Positions 8,219 through 16,503 of a stretch of 64,000 bases of DNA are shown here, piece after piece. Source of the stretch: Geodermatophilus obscurus. Lineage in GTDB: Bacteria > Actinomycetota > Actinomycetes > Mycobacteriales > Geodermatophilaceae. The translations under genes and the position numbers were made by a program. A model generated the notes under the pieces. That model was not told the DNA's origin and did no database searches. It was given only the letters and a program-made list of their open reading frames with translations. The stretch spans positions 248,001 to 312,000 of the forward strand of contig NZ_FOWE01000007.1 of NCBI RefSeq assembly GCF_900115395.1. The letters are read 5' to 3'. Position 1 is the stretch's first letter. The number at the start of each line of letters is the position of its first letter.

Positions 8219-11212
8219 TCAGCCCGTCGGAGACGCCGGCGCCGCGCCGCCCGTGGCGGCCTCGTAGGCCTCGACGGCCCGCTGCAGGTCCGCCAGCGCC
8301 TGCCCCTGCGCGGCGAAGTCGCCGCTGCGCTGGGCGTCCTCCAGCCGCTGCAGCGCCGCGTCGACGTCCTGCAGCGCCTGGTCGACCTCCGGCGTCGCCG
8401 TGCCCCCGCCGTCGGCCGGCGGGGTCGTCGGGTCCGCCGGGGCCGACGGGTCGGCCGGTGGCGTCTCCGGCGTCGGCGGCTCCTCCTCGTCGGGAGTCGT
8501 CCCTGCGTCGTCGGAGTCCGTGGCCGTGTCGCCGGCCCCGGCGCCGAACACCTGGTCGAGGGCCTCCGACAGGGTGTTGGCGTAGCCGACCTGGCCGCCG
8601 TAGTTGACCAGCACCTTGCGCAGCAGCGGGAACGAGTTCTCGCCCGTGCCCTCGACGTAGAGCGGCTGCACGTACAGCAGGCCGTTGGCCCCGATCGGCA
8701 GGGTCAGCAGGTTGCCGAACACCGCCTGCGAGTCCTCGCTGTTGAACAGCGTCAGGTCCCGCGCGACCTGGTCGTTGGTGTTGAACGCCTGCTGCACCTG
8801 TTGCGGCCCGCGGAACGGGGTGTTGCCCGGCAGGCGGAGCACCTGGATCTGGCCGTAGGTGTCCGGGTCGCTGGACGCCGAGATGAACGCCGAGAGGTTC
8901 TGCCGGCGGAACGCGTTGAGCGCGCTCGTCAGCTGGAAGGTGGCGTCCCCCTCACCGGGGCGCGCGGCGAGGATGTAGTACGGCGGCTGCGCCTCGTCGG
9001 CGGCCGCGGCCTCCTGCGACTGGGTCGGGTCGGCAGGCACCGCCCACCGGTCGTTCTGGCTGTAGAAGTCGCCGGGGTTGGTGACGTGGTACCGCGTGAG
9101 GATGTCCCGCTGCAGCTTGAACAGGTCCTCCGGGTAGCGGACGTGGCCGATGAGCTCCTCGCTCATCTGGTCCCGGTCCTCGATCACGCCGGGGAAGGCG
9201 GCCTTGTAGGCCTGCAGCACCGGGTCCTCGGTGTCCCACTCGAACAGCCGCACCTCGCCGCTGTAGGCGTCGACGGTGGCCTTCACCGAGTTGCGGATGT
9301 AGTTGAACTGCTCGTTGGGCAACGCGGTCGTGCCCGTGCCGGTGAGCGCGTCCGTCGTCGCCTCGCCGAGCTCCATCGGCTCGGCGTAGGGGTAGGCGTC
9401 GGAGGTGGTGTAGCCGTCGAGGATCCAGGTGACCCGCCCGTCGATGACCGCCGGGTACGGGTCGCCGTCGACCTCGAGGAAGGGTGCCGCCTTCTCGACC
9501 CGCTCGCGGGGGTCGCGGACGTAGAGCACCTTCGAGGCGTCGTTGACCGCGCCCGAGAGCAGGAAGTTGCGCTCCCGGTAGTAGATGGCGAACGTCAGTT
9601 GCCGGAAGAAGCTGCCGATCGCGACGCCGCCCTCGCCGTCGTAGGTGTTGTTGACCTCGCCCTCGGACCCGTCCTCGGGGCGGTCGAACTCCCGGGCGGT
9701 CGCGCCCTCCGGCGCGCCGACCACGGAGTAGTCCTCGATCAGCTCGCCGTAGTAGATGCGGGCCTGCTCGACGTCGATGTCGCCCACGGTGGGCAGGTCG
9801 CGGCTGGTGAAGTTGGGCTCGCCGCCCTCCTGCCCGGTGACCACCTGGTTGGCCGGGGCGGCGACGAAGCCGTTGCCGTGGGTGTAGACGGTGTGCCGGT
9901 TGATCCAGGTGTCCTGGTTCTCCGACAGGCTGTTGCTGTCGAGCTCGCGGACGGCCACGACGTAGTCCCGGGTCTCCCCGTCGATCGTGTACCGGTCGAT
10001 GTCGAGCTTCTCGGGGAAGCCGTACACGTTGCGGATCTGCTGGCGCGCGGTGAACGTGCCCGCGAGCACGTTCGGGTCGAGCAGCCGGGCGTTGGGGATC
10101 GTCGCGTCGTCACCGCGCAGCTCGGCGAGGGCGGCGTCGGTGTCGACGTCGTCGCCGGTGTTCTCCTGCGCGAAGTCGCGGTAGTCGACGTCCTCGTCGG
10201 TGAGCCCGTACGCCGCGCGGGTGGAGGCGATCGCCCGCTCGATGTAGTCGGCCTCGCGCTCGTTGGCGCTGGGACGGACCACGAACTGCTGCACGATCGC
10301 CGGGTAGGCCACGCCGATCACCAGGCTGGAGAGCAGCAGCAGCACCAGCGCGGCGGCCGGCAGCCGGAAGTTCCGGACGACGACGTTGGCGAAGAACGCG
10401 ACGGCGCAGACCACCGCGGCGAAGACCAGGATCGTCTTGGCCGGCAGCAGTGCGTTGACGTCGGTGTAGCTCGCGCCGGCGAACAGCTCGCCGCGGTCGG
10501 AGTACACGAGGCTGTACCGGTCGAACCAGTAGGCCAGGGCCTTGAGGGCGACGAACAGGCCGAGCAGCACCGACAGCTGCACCATCGCCGCGCCGGTCAG
10601 CTTCTGCCCCGGGGTCTGCAGCCGCAGGCCGCCGAACACGTAGTGGGTGAGCACCGAGCCGATCAGCGACAGCAGCACGATGGCGAAGCCGAAGCTGAGC
10701 AGCAGCCGGTAGAAGGGGTACTCGAAGACGAAGAAGGACAGGTCCAGCCCGAACTGCGGGTCGACCTCGCCGAAGGGCACGGCGTTGCGGAAGGTCAGCC
10801 AGGTCTCCCAGCTGCCCTGCGCGGTGAAGCCGGCGAAGAGGCCCACGACGACGGCGACGGCGGTGAGCACCAGGCTGCGGCGCGGCTCGAGGGACTGGCG
10901 GTAGCGCTCGAGGTTCTGCTGCTCGAGCGACATCGGCCGGAACGCCGGGCGGAACCGGTAGGCGAGGTACACCGCCAGCGCGGTCAGCCCGCCGGTGGCG
11001 ACGCCGGCCACCGCGAACAGCAGCGCCCGGGTCTGGAGCTCGGTCCAGAACACCTCGGTGTACCCGGTCTCGTCGAACCACAGGTAGTCGACGTAGACGT
11101 TGGTCAACGTGCCGATGGCCGTGAACAGCACCAGCAGCACGGCGATGGACCCGATGACCACCTTCGCCCGCCGCGACAACGTCGGCACGGACACGGGGGG
11201 CCGCATGGCCAC
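8219..11212 (-). CDS. UPF0182 family integral membrane protein
   Basis: A 997-residue protein of the actinobacterial UPF0182 family (COG1615; ortholog position of Rv3193c). About seven hydrophobic segments occupy the first third (beginning VVIGSIAVLLVLFTAIGTL, residues 19-37), followed by a large domain of about 500 residues outside the membrane and an acidic, Pro/Thr-rich tail ending in a helix. The function is unknown. The start is GTG at 11212 with an AGGAG site eight bases upstream; an ATG two codons later is the alternative. It lies downstream of the YlbL-type protease gene, from which a hairpin separates it, an arrangement conserved in actinobacteria. Confidence 0.92.
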   Translation of the reverse strand: MAMRPPVSVPTLSRRAKVVIGSIAVLLVLFTAIGTLTNVYVDYLWFDETGYTEVFWTELQTRALLFAVAGVATGGLTALAVYLAYRFRPAFRPMSLEQQNLERYRQSLEPRRSLVLTAVAVVVGLFAGFTAQGSWETWLTFRNAVPFGEVDPQFGLDLSFFVFEYPFYRLLLSFGFAIVLLSLIGSVLTHYVFGGLRLQTPGQKLTGAAMVQLSVLLGLFVALKALAYWFDRYSLVYSDRGELFAGASYTDVNALLPAKTILVFAAVVCAVAFFANVVVRNFRLPAAALVLLLLSSLVIGVAYPAIVQQFVVRPSANEREADYIERAIASTRAAYGLTDEDVDYRDFAQENTGDDVDTDAALAELRGDDATIPNARLLDPNVLAGTFTARQQIRNVYGFPEKLDIDRYTIDGETRDYVVAVRELDSNSLSENQDTWINRHTVYTHGNGFVAAPANQVVTGQEGGEPNFTSRDLPTVGDIDVEQARIYYGELIEDYSVVGAPEGATAREFDRPEDGSEGEVNNTYDGEGGVAIGSFFRQLTFAIYYRERNFLLSGAVNDASKVLYVRDPRERVEKAAPFLEVDGDPYPAVIDGRVTWILDGYTTSDAYPYAEPMELGEATTDALTGTGTTALPNEQFNYIRNSVKATVDAYSGEVRLFEWDTEDPVLQAYKAAFPGVIEDRDQMSEELIGHVRYPEDLFKLQRDILTRYHVTNPGDFYSQNDRWAVPADPTQSQEAAAADEAQPPYYILAARPGEGDATFQLTSALNAFRRQNLSAFISASSDPDTYGQIQVLRLPGNTPFRGPQQVQQAFNTNDQVARDLTLFNSEDSQAVFGNLLTLPIGANGLLYVQPLYVEGTGENSFPLLRKVLVNYGGQVGYANTLSEALDQVFGAGAGDTATDSDDAGTTPDEEEPPTPETPPADPSAPADPTTPPADGGGTATPEVDQALQDVDAALQRLEDAQRSGDFAAQGQALADLQRAVEAYEAATGGAAPASPTG

Positions 11213-11236
11213 GAGCGGTCTCCTTCAGTTGCAGGT

Positions 11237-11267
11237 GCGGCGGCACACCCGGGAGGTGTGCCGCCGC
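11237..11267 (-). terminator. Hairpin between the YlbL-type protease gene and UPF0182
   Basis: A perfect 13-base-pair stem (11237-11249 with 11255-11267) and five-base loop, only 25 bases upstream of the UPF0182 start codon. It may terminate the protease transcript, or it may be a structure in the UPF0182 5' leader; the sequence does not decide. Confidence 0.6.
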
Positions 11268-11439
11268 GGTGGGACGACCGCGGGCGGTCGGACGGACGTC
11301 GTCACCCGACGACGCCGGCACCGGCCCGGATGCGACCGGTGTCGCCCCGACCAACGTCCGGCGCGGCACCGGGTTCCCGCGCCGGACCCGTGCTGCCCCC
11401 CAGCTTCCCCCACCCGCGCGGATCCGTGGCGGGTAGCCG

Positions 11440-12465
11440 TCAGCATCCCGCGGGCGTGCGGCCCTCCCGGAGGTCCTGGAGGGCGGTGAGGGCGTCGTCG
11501 AGGTCGTCGACCCGGGCGAGCGTGAGCCCGGTGGCCGGCGAGCCGAGCGCGTCGGCGCAGTTGTCGGCGGGTACCAGGAAGAGCTCGGCGCCGATGTCCT
11601 CGGCGGCGACCATCTTCAGCTGGATCCCGCCGATGGGGCCGACGGTGCCGTCGGCGGCGATGGTGCCGCTGCCGGCGACCACCGCACCCTCGGTCAGGTC
11701 GGTGTCGCCCACGAGGTCGAGGATCCCGAGGGTCAACATCAGGCCGGCGGAGGGGCCGCCGACGTCGGCGACGTCGATGTCGACGTCGAAGGGCGCCGAG
11801 GGCTGCTCGCGGACGAGGATCCCGAGCACCGAGCCCTCCCGGTCCGGCGCCGACGTCGTCGTCACCGTCGCGGTGCCCGGCTGCCCGAGGCGGGTGTAGG
11901 CGACCTCGACGGCGGTGCCGACGGGGACGGCGCCGAGGACGGTGGTCAGCGTCGCGGAGTCCGGCGTCGGCTGCCCGGCCACCGACTCGATGGCGTCACC
12001 CTCCTCGAGCAGGCCGTCGGAGGGCGAGTCGTCGCCGGTCACCCCGCGGACGACGACCTTCACCGGGTAGCCGAGCTCCCCCAGCGCCGCGGCCTCGGCG
12101 GACTCCTCGGAGGTGAGGAACGCCTCCCGGTTGGCCTGCTCGATCTCGTCCTCGCTCTGGTCGGGCGGGTAGACGGTCTCCTCGGGGACGACGCTGATCT
12201 CGTCGTCGAACCAGCCGCGGACGGCCTCGACCAGGCTCAGGCCCGCCCGCCCGACGCCGACGGTGGTCAGGTTGAGGTTGCCGCTGACCTCGTTGCGGTC
12301 GCGGCCGCGCACGCTGATGACAGGGGCGCCGTCGATGTCGCCGAGGGTGTTGAACGTCGGCCCGGGCACCTGGGCGACGTAGGGCACGGGCAGGGCAGCG
12401 CCGAGGACGCCGGCGACGAGCAGCAGCACCACACCGACGGCGAGGACGGCGATCCGACGGGTCAC
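11440..12465 (-). CDS. YlbL-type membrane-anchored PDZ/Lon-like serine protease
   Basis: A 341-residue protein with an N-terminal signal anchor (about residues 5-25), a PDZ domain (about 140-205) and a C-terminal S16 Lon-like catalytic domain. The catalytic dyad is S239 (VGGPSAGLM) and K284 (GGIQLKM), with spacing as in Lon. It probably degrades or processes exported proteins on the outer face of the membrane. I place the start at GTG 12465, because the protein then begins MTRRIAVLAVG and a TAGGCT -10 box ends eight bases before it, without a ribosome site (leaderless). It is divergent from DUF2342, the usual arrangement (Rv3194c/Rv3195). Confidence 0.9.
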   Translation of the reverse strand: MTRRIAVLAVGVVLLLVAGVLGAALPVPYVAQVPGPTFNTLGDIDGAPVISVRGRDRNEVSGNLNLTTVGVGRAGLSLVEAVRGWFDDEISVVPEETVYPPDQSEDEIEQANREAFLTSEESAEAAALGELGYPVKVVVRGVTGDDSPSDGLLEEGDAIESVAGQPTPDSATLTTVLGAVPVGTAVEVAYTRLGQPGTATVTTTSAPDREGSVLGILVREQPSAPFDVDIDVADVGGPSAGLMLTLGILDLVGDTDLTEGAVVAGSGTIAADGTVGPIGGIQLKMVAAEDIGAELFLVPADNCADALGSPATGLTLARVDDLDDALTALQDLREGRTPAGC

Positions 12466-12582
12466 GACCGGCCAGCCTAGGAGACGGGACCGCCGGAGGG
12501 CCGCCGGACGACCGGCCGGCTGTCCGCTCACGGCGGACGTCCGGGCCCCCCTCACGGGCCTCCCGAGAGGTGATCACGCGTC

Positions 12583-12588
12583 TACCGT
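12583..12588 (+). promoter_or_regulatory. -10 box of leaderless DUF2342 promoter
   Basis: TACCGT ends six bases before the ATG at 12595; the intervening GGGGGC is too close to act as a normal ribosome site. A divergent -10 (TAGGCT, 12479-12474) serves the YlbL-type protease gene. Confidence 0.45.
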
Positions 12589-12594
12589 GGGGGC

Positions 12595-14070
12595 ATGAGC
12601 GACGTGCCGTTCGGCTTCGGCCTCCCCGACCGCGACCCCGAGCGCCGCGACCAGCCCGGTGCGAACGACCCGTTCGGCTTCGGTGCCCTGTTCGGCGCGG
12701 GCGCCGGCGGTGCCGGCGGCGGCACGCCCGAGGAGCTGCTGGCCAAGATGCCGCTGTTCGCCGAGCTGCAGAAGCTCATGACGTGGTCGGGCGGCCCGGT
12801 GAACTGGGACCTCGCCCGGCAGGGCGCGATCAGCAGCCTGGCCACCGGCACCCAGCCGACGTCGGAGGCCGAGCGTGCCGCCGTCGCCGAGGCGCTGCGC
12901 CTGGCCGACCTGTGGCTGGACCAGGTGACCGACCTGCCCTCCGGCGTCGACCGCGCACTCGCGTGGTCGCGCGTGGAGTGGGTGGAGCAGACGCTGCCGG
13001 CCTGGAGCGCGCTCATCGACCCGCTGGCCGAGAAGGTCGTCGCCGCCATGACCAGCGCGCTGCCGCAGGAGGCCATGGCGATGGCCGGGCCGCTCGCCGG
13101 GATCATGGGCCGGATGGGCGGGCTGATGTTCGGCGCGCAGGTCGGCCAGGCGATGGGCCGGCTGGCCGGCGAGGTCATCACCGGCACCGAGGTCGGCCTG
13201 CCGCTGGCTCCCGCCGGCTCCGGGGTCCTCGTGCCCCAGAACGTCGCCGCCTTCGCCGAGGGGCTCGACCGCCCCGCCGACGAGGTGCGGCTGTTCGTCG
13301 CGCTCCGCGAGGCCGCGTCGCTGCGGCTGTTCGCCCACGTGCCGTGGCTGCGCCAGCAGCTGCACGACGCCGTCCACGCCTACGCGCGCGGCATCACCAT
13401 CGACCGCGAGGCCATCGAGCGCGGGCTCGAGGACGCGATGGGCTCCATGGAAGGCGGGTTCGACCCGTCGAACCCGGAGGCCCTGCAGGAGCTGCTGGGC
13501 AGCGGGCTGCTGGAGCCGGAGGAGACGCCCGAGCAGCAGATGGCGCTGCGCCGGCTGGAGACGCTGCTGGCGCTGGTCGAGGGCTGGGTCGACGCCGTCG
13601 TCGCCGCGGCGGCCGGTGAGCGGCTGCCCGGGCACGGCGCGCTGGCCGAGACGATGCGCCGCCGTCGCGCCTCCGGCGGGCCGGCCGAGCAGACCTTCGC
13701 CACCCTCGTCGGGCTGCAGCTGCGCCCGCGCCGGCTGCGCGACGCCGCGACCGTGTGGGGCGCGATGGCGCAGCGCCACGGCGCGGCCGAGCGCGACCGG
13801 CTGTGGTCGCACCCCGACCTGCTGCCCACCTCCGACGACCTCGACGAGCCGCTGGACTTCGTCGCCCGCCAGGGCGTCGACGACGAGCTGCGCCGGCTCA
13901 CCTCCGAGGCGGAGGACCCGGGCACGCCGTCCGGGGACGAGGCCGCCGGGGACGAGGCCACCGGGGACGACGCCACCGGGGACGACGCCACCGGGGACGA
14001 CGCCACCGGGGACGACGCCACCGGGGACGACGCCACCGGGGACGACGCCACCGGGGACGACGCCCGCTGA
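12595..14070 (+). CDS. DUF2342 zincin-like family protein (Rv3195 type)
   Basis: A 491-residue protein of the family called zinc-dependent metalloprotease or F420-biosynthesis-associated protein. Residues 1-45 are Gly/Phe-rich (PFGFG repeated), followed by a helical domain with the characteristic GLMFGAQVGQAMGRLAGEV and the segment REAASLRLFAHVPWL (238-252). There is no HExxH, and the position where I recall a histidine in relatives is S242, so peptidase activity is doubtful. The C-terminus carries nine GDDAT-type pentapeptides. It is divergent from the YlbL-type protease gene and ends at a shared bidirectional terminator. Confidence 0.85.
   Translation: MSDVPFGFGLPDRDPERRDQPGANDPFGFGALFGAGAGGAGGGTPEELLAKMPLFAELQKLMTWSGGPVNWDLARQGAISSLATGTQPTSEAERAAVAEALRLADLWLDQVTDLPSGVDRALAWSRVEWVEQTLPAWSALIDPLAEKVVAAMTSALPQEAMAMAGPLAGIMGRMGGLMFGAQVGQAMGRLAGEVITGTEVGLPLAPAGSGVLVPQNVAAFAEGLDRPADEVRLFVALREAASLRLFAHVPWLRQQLHDAVHAYARGITIDREAIERGLEDAMGSMEGGFDPSNPEALQELLGSGLLEPEETPEQQMALRRLETLLALVEGWVDAVVAAAAGERLPGHGALAETMRRRRASGGPAEQTFATLVGLQLRPRRLRDAATVWGAMAQRHGAAERDRLWSHPDLLPTSDDLDEPLDFVARQGVDDELRRLTSEAEDPGTPSGDEAAGDEATGDDATGDDATGDDATGDDATGDDATGDDATGDDAR
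13933..14067 (+). repeat. 15-bp tandem repeat encoding GDDAT pentapeptides
   Basis: Nine units (GDEAA, GDEAT, six GDDAT, GDDAR) form the C-terminus of the DUF2342 protein. The six central units are identical in DNA. The tail is strongly acidic and disordered, and a likely variable-number repeat between strains. Confidence 0.9.
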
Positions 14071-14120
14071 GTCGCCGACGAGGCGCCGGAGGCCTCCGCG
14101 AGGAGTCCCTGGTCGGCCCT

Positions 14121-14151
14121 GCAGGTCCCGCCGCGGTGAGGCGGGACCTGC
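14121..14151. terminator. Bidirectional terminator between convergent genes
   Basis: A perfect 12-base-pair stem (14121-14132 with 14140-14151) with a seven-base loop, between the DUF2342 and YgjP-type genes, which converge. Confidence 0.8.
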
Positions 14152-14162
14152 GGGGTCCTCCG

Positions 14163-14747
14163 TCAGTCGACCAGGTCGTCGTCCGCGGACGGACCGGCGC
14201 CCTCGGCCCGGGCCGACTCGACGCCCTCGAGGAAACCCCGGGCGCGCTCCGCGCGGGGGTAGCGGGCCACCAGCGCCCAGAAGCGGGCGTCGTGCTGGGC
14301 CTCCAGCAGGTGCGCCAGCTCGTGCACGAGCACGTAGTCGACGACGTAGGCGGGCATCGACCGCAGCCGGCTCGACAGCCGGATGCTGCCGTCGGCCGGC
14401 GTGCACGACCCCCAGCGGCGCTGCTGGTTGTCCACCCAACGCACGCTGGCCGGCTGCGCGGCGCCGTCGAGGTGGGCTGCGGACAGCGCCCGGGCGCGGG
14501 CCATGAGCTCCTCGTCGCCGCCCATCGACCGGCGCCGGCGCTCGTCGCGCGTCTGCAGCTTGGCCACCATCTGCGCGACCCAGCGCCGCTCCTCGGCCGG
14601 CGTGAACGCTGCGGGGATGAGCACGACGGTGCGCCCGGACTCGCGGTAGGCGGTCACCGTCCGGCGGCGGCGGGAGCTGCGACGGACCTCGATCGGTCCC
14701 GGCGCGGACGCGGGACCGCGCACGGGGTCGGCGGTCGATCCGGGCAC
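14163..14747 (-). CDS. YgjP/SprT-like zinc metallopeptidase (DUF45/M48 type)
   Basis: A 194-residue protein with the zinc motif HELAH (H142, E143, H146) and a further H152 in EAQHDARFW, preceded by WGSCTPADGSIRLSSRL, the standard YgjP pattern. The family is predicted to be a cytoplasmic metallopeptidase; its substrate is not known. The reading frame is open to 14861, but a TACGGT -10 box ends seven bases before the GTG at 14747 and relatives begin near there, so I take that as a leaderless start. Confidence in the family is high, in the start moderate. Confidence 0.85.
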   Translation of the reverse strand: MPGSTADPVRGPASAPGPIEVRRSSRRRRTVTAYRESGRTVVLIPAAFTPAEERRWVAQMVAKLQTRDERRRRSMGGDEELMARARALSAAHLDGAAQPASVRWVDNQQRRWGSCTPADGSIRLSSRLRSMPAYVVDYVLVHELAHLLEAQHDARFWALVARYPRAERARGFLEGVESARAEGAGPSADDDLVD

Positions 14748-14853
14748 GCAAGGACCGTAGCCAGCCACCCGCGCCGACGCCCCTGGGGGCACCACCCGCT
14801 CGGGTGCGTGTCGCACGGACGGTGGACGGCCCGTGGGCCGGGGCGGCGTGACG

Positions 14854-14996
14854 TCGTCCACAGCCTCCGCCCGGGCGTCCCCGCAGGTGACGGCCCCGCG
14901 CGGGCTCCTGCCGGGTCTCCGGCACGGAGCGTCGTCCCCGGTCCGCGCACAGGGACACGCCGCAGGGTCCCCAAGGTGTCCACAGAGTTGTCCACA
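14854..14996. promoter_or_regulatory. Cluster of DnaA-box-like nonamers in a 368-base intergenic region
   Basis: The stretch 14748-15115 has no gene. It holds TCGTCCACA (14854-14862), GTGTCCACA (14976-14984) and TTGTCCACA (14988-14996), the last being the preferred actinobacterial DnaA box as I know it. The final two are 12 bases apart centre to centre, on the same helical face region. A TAGCGT -10 box (15059-15064) for the downstream zinc-ribbon gene follows. No dnaA, dnaN or AT-rich unwinding element is present, so this is not oriC. Confidence 0.4.
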
Positions 14997-15115
14997 GGCT
15001 GTGGGTAGGCGGCGACGCTGGGTCCGGCCGCTCGACGGGCCGCACGATCGCGTCCGGGTAGCGTTCCGGCGACGGCGCCCGCAGCGGGGGTCGAGCTGCC
15101 GGAGGGAGACACAGC

Positions 15116-15268
15116 GTGGCGGACAGCTACAACGGCTACTGCGTGAAGTGCAAGGAGAAGCGGGACTTCGACGGCGAGGTCAAGGTCAGCGAGTCCGGCC
15201 GCCGCATGGCCCAGGGCACCTGCCCGGTCTGCGGCACCAAGATGAACCGGATCCTCGGCAAGGCGTGA
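15116..15268 (+). CDS. DUF5679 small zinc-ribbon protein
   Basis: A 50-residue protein, MADSYNGYCVKCKEKRDF at the start, with two CxxC knuckles (C9/C12 and C36/C39) forming a zinc ribbon. It has a good GGAGGGAG ribosome site before a GTG start and is followed by a strong terminator, so it is a complete single-gene transcript. It matches the DUF5679 family, which is conserved in actinobacteria at this locus. Function unknown; a nucleic-acid or ribosome contact is plausible from size and zinc ribbon. Confidence 0.88.
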   Translation: MADSYNGYCVKCKEKRDFDGEVKVSESGRRMAQGTCPVCGTKMNRILGKA

Positions 15269-15293
15269 GGTAACCCCTCCCCTGCAGGCGGGG

Positions 15294-15332
15294 GACGACG
15301 GCGGCGCCCGCCCGGCGGGAGCCGCCGTCGTC
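15294..15332 (+). terminator. Terminator after DUF5679
   Basis: A 12-base-pair outer stem (15294-15305 with 15321-15332) plus an inner CCCGC/GCGGG stem, followed by GTTCCC. Confidence 0.85.
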
Positions 15333-15391
15333 GTTCCCGGGGCTGTGGACGGCCCCAGCGGGCCGGGGCGCTCCGCTGGCACCCTGCGCGG

Positions 15392-16432
15392 GTGCACGAC
15401 ACCGCCCACCCGCTCCTCCCGCCCGGGACGCCGCTCCTGCACCGGGCACCCGACACCCTCCAGGTCGGCGGTGTCGACGCCGACGGCGCGGTGCTCGCCG
15501 GCGCCGACCCGGCCGCCGTCGCCACCCTGCTGGCGGGGCTGGACGGCCGCCGCACGCAGCGCGCCGTCCTCGCCGACGCGGCCGCCGCGGGCCTCCAGCC
15601 CGGGTCGCTCGGCGCCCTGCTCGACGGCCTGCGGAGCACCGGCGCCCTGCTCGACCTCGACGCCGCCGACCTGCTGGCCTCCGACGCCGGCCCCGCCGCC
15701 GCGGCGCGCACCGCCGCCGAGCTGCCGGCCGCCCGTGACCGCACCGACTCCTCGCGCTGGGGTGCCCGGCGCGCGGCGTCGGTGCTCGTTCAGGGTGCGA
15801 CCCGGGTCGGCGTGCCGCTGGCCGCGCTGCTGGCGGCCAGCGGGGTCGGCCGGGTCACCGTCGGCGACGACGGCGTCGTCACGGCCGCCGACGCGGTCGT
15901 GGGCGGGCTGACCGCCGACGACGAGGGCCGTCCGCGCGGGCCGGCCGCCGCCGACGCCGTCCGCCGGGCCAGCCCGCTGACCGACCTGCGGCCCCTCCCG
16001 CCCGGGGTCTCCCCCGACCTGGTGGTCCTGTCCCGCCCGTGGTCGGCGTCCGACCCGCTGGTCAGCGGGCTGCAGGACGCCGGCGTGGCCCACCTCGTGG
16101 CCACCGTGCGAGGGGACACCGGCGTCGTCGGCCCGCTCGTCGTCCCGGGGGCCACCAGCTGCCTGCGCTGCGCCGACCTGCACCGCCGCGACGCCGACCC
16201 GCGGTGGCCGGTGCTGGCCGCCCAGCTCACCTCCGGCACGGACGGGCCCAGCGGGTCGACACTCACCTGCTGGGCCACCGCGCTGGCCGCGGCGCAGCAG
16301 GCCCTGGCCTACCTCGACGGCAGCGGCACCCCGGCGGCCCTGTCGGCGGTGGTGGAACTGCGCCCGCCCGACCTGACGCCGCGGCTGCGCCGCTGGCCGC
16401 CGCACCCCTCCTGCGGGTGCACCGGAGCCTGA
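15392..16432 (+). CDS. ThiF-like / TOMM leader-binding-like protein
   Basis: A 346-residue protein with an N-terminal winged-helix-like portion, a degenerate E1/ThiF nucleotide-binding fold (VLVQGATRVGVPLAALLAA, near residue 130), and the segment SCLRCADLHRRDADPRWPVL. CxxC here and CGC near the C-terminus probably bind one zinc. Similar proteins are annotated as ThiF-family or azoline-peptide (TOMM) leader-binding proteins, but no YcaO or precursor peptide is encoded near it, so it is more likely a housekeeping actinobacterial variant (Rv3196-like position). It is upstream of the UbiB-type kinase gene on the same strand. The ATP-binding glycines differ from active E1 enzymes. Confidence 0.7.
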   Translation: MHDTAHPLLPPGTPLLHRAPDTLQVGGVDADGAVLAGADPAAVATLLAGLDGRRTQRAVLADAAAAGLQPGSLGALLDGLRSTGALLDLDAADLLASDAGPAAAARTAAELPAARDRTDSSRWGARRAASVLVQGATRVGVPLAALLAASGVGRVTVGDDGVVTAADAVVGGLTADDEGRPRGPAAADAVRRASPLTDLRPLPPGVSPDLVVLSRPWSASDPLVSGLQDAGVAHLVATVRGDTGVVGPLVVPGATSCLRCADLHRRDADPRWPVLAAQLTSGTDGPSGSTLTCWATALAAAQQALAYLDGSGTPAALSAVVELRPPDLTPRLRRWPPHPSCGCTGA

Positions 16433-16503
16433 CGTCGCTGCTCCGGATCGGTGCCGTGCCGGTCCGTGAGCGGGGGGACGGCCCCGCGGGGGACAATGGC
16501 GAT

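Noticed and set aside
14854-14996. Replication origin
   Set aside because: Too few DnaA boxes, no AT-rich unwinding element and no dnaA, dnaN or gyr genes.
13755-15008. Long plus-strand frame with repeated RGRRHRG peptide
   Set aside because: The peptide is only the second-frame reading of the GDDAT-coding 15-bp repeat and then runs antisense to the YgjP-type gene.
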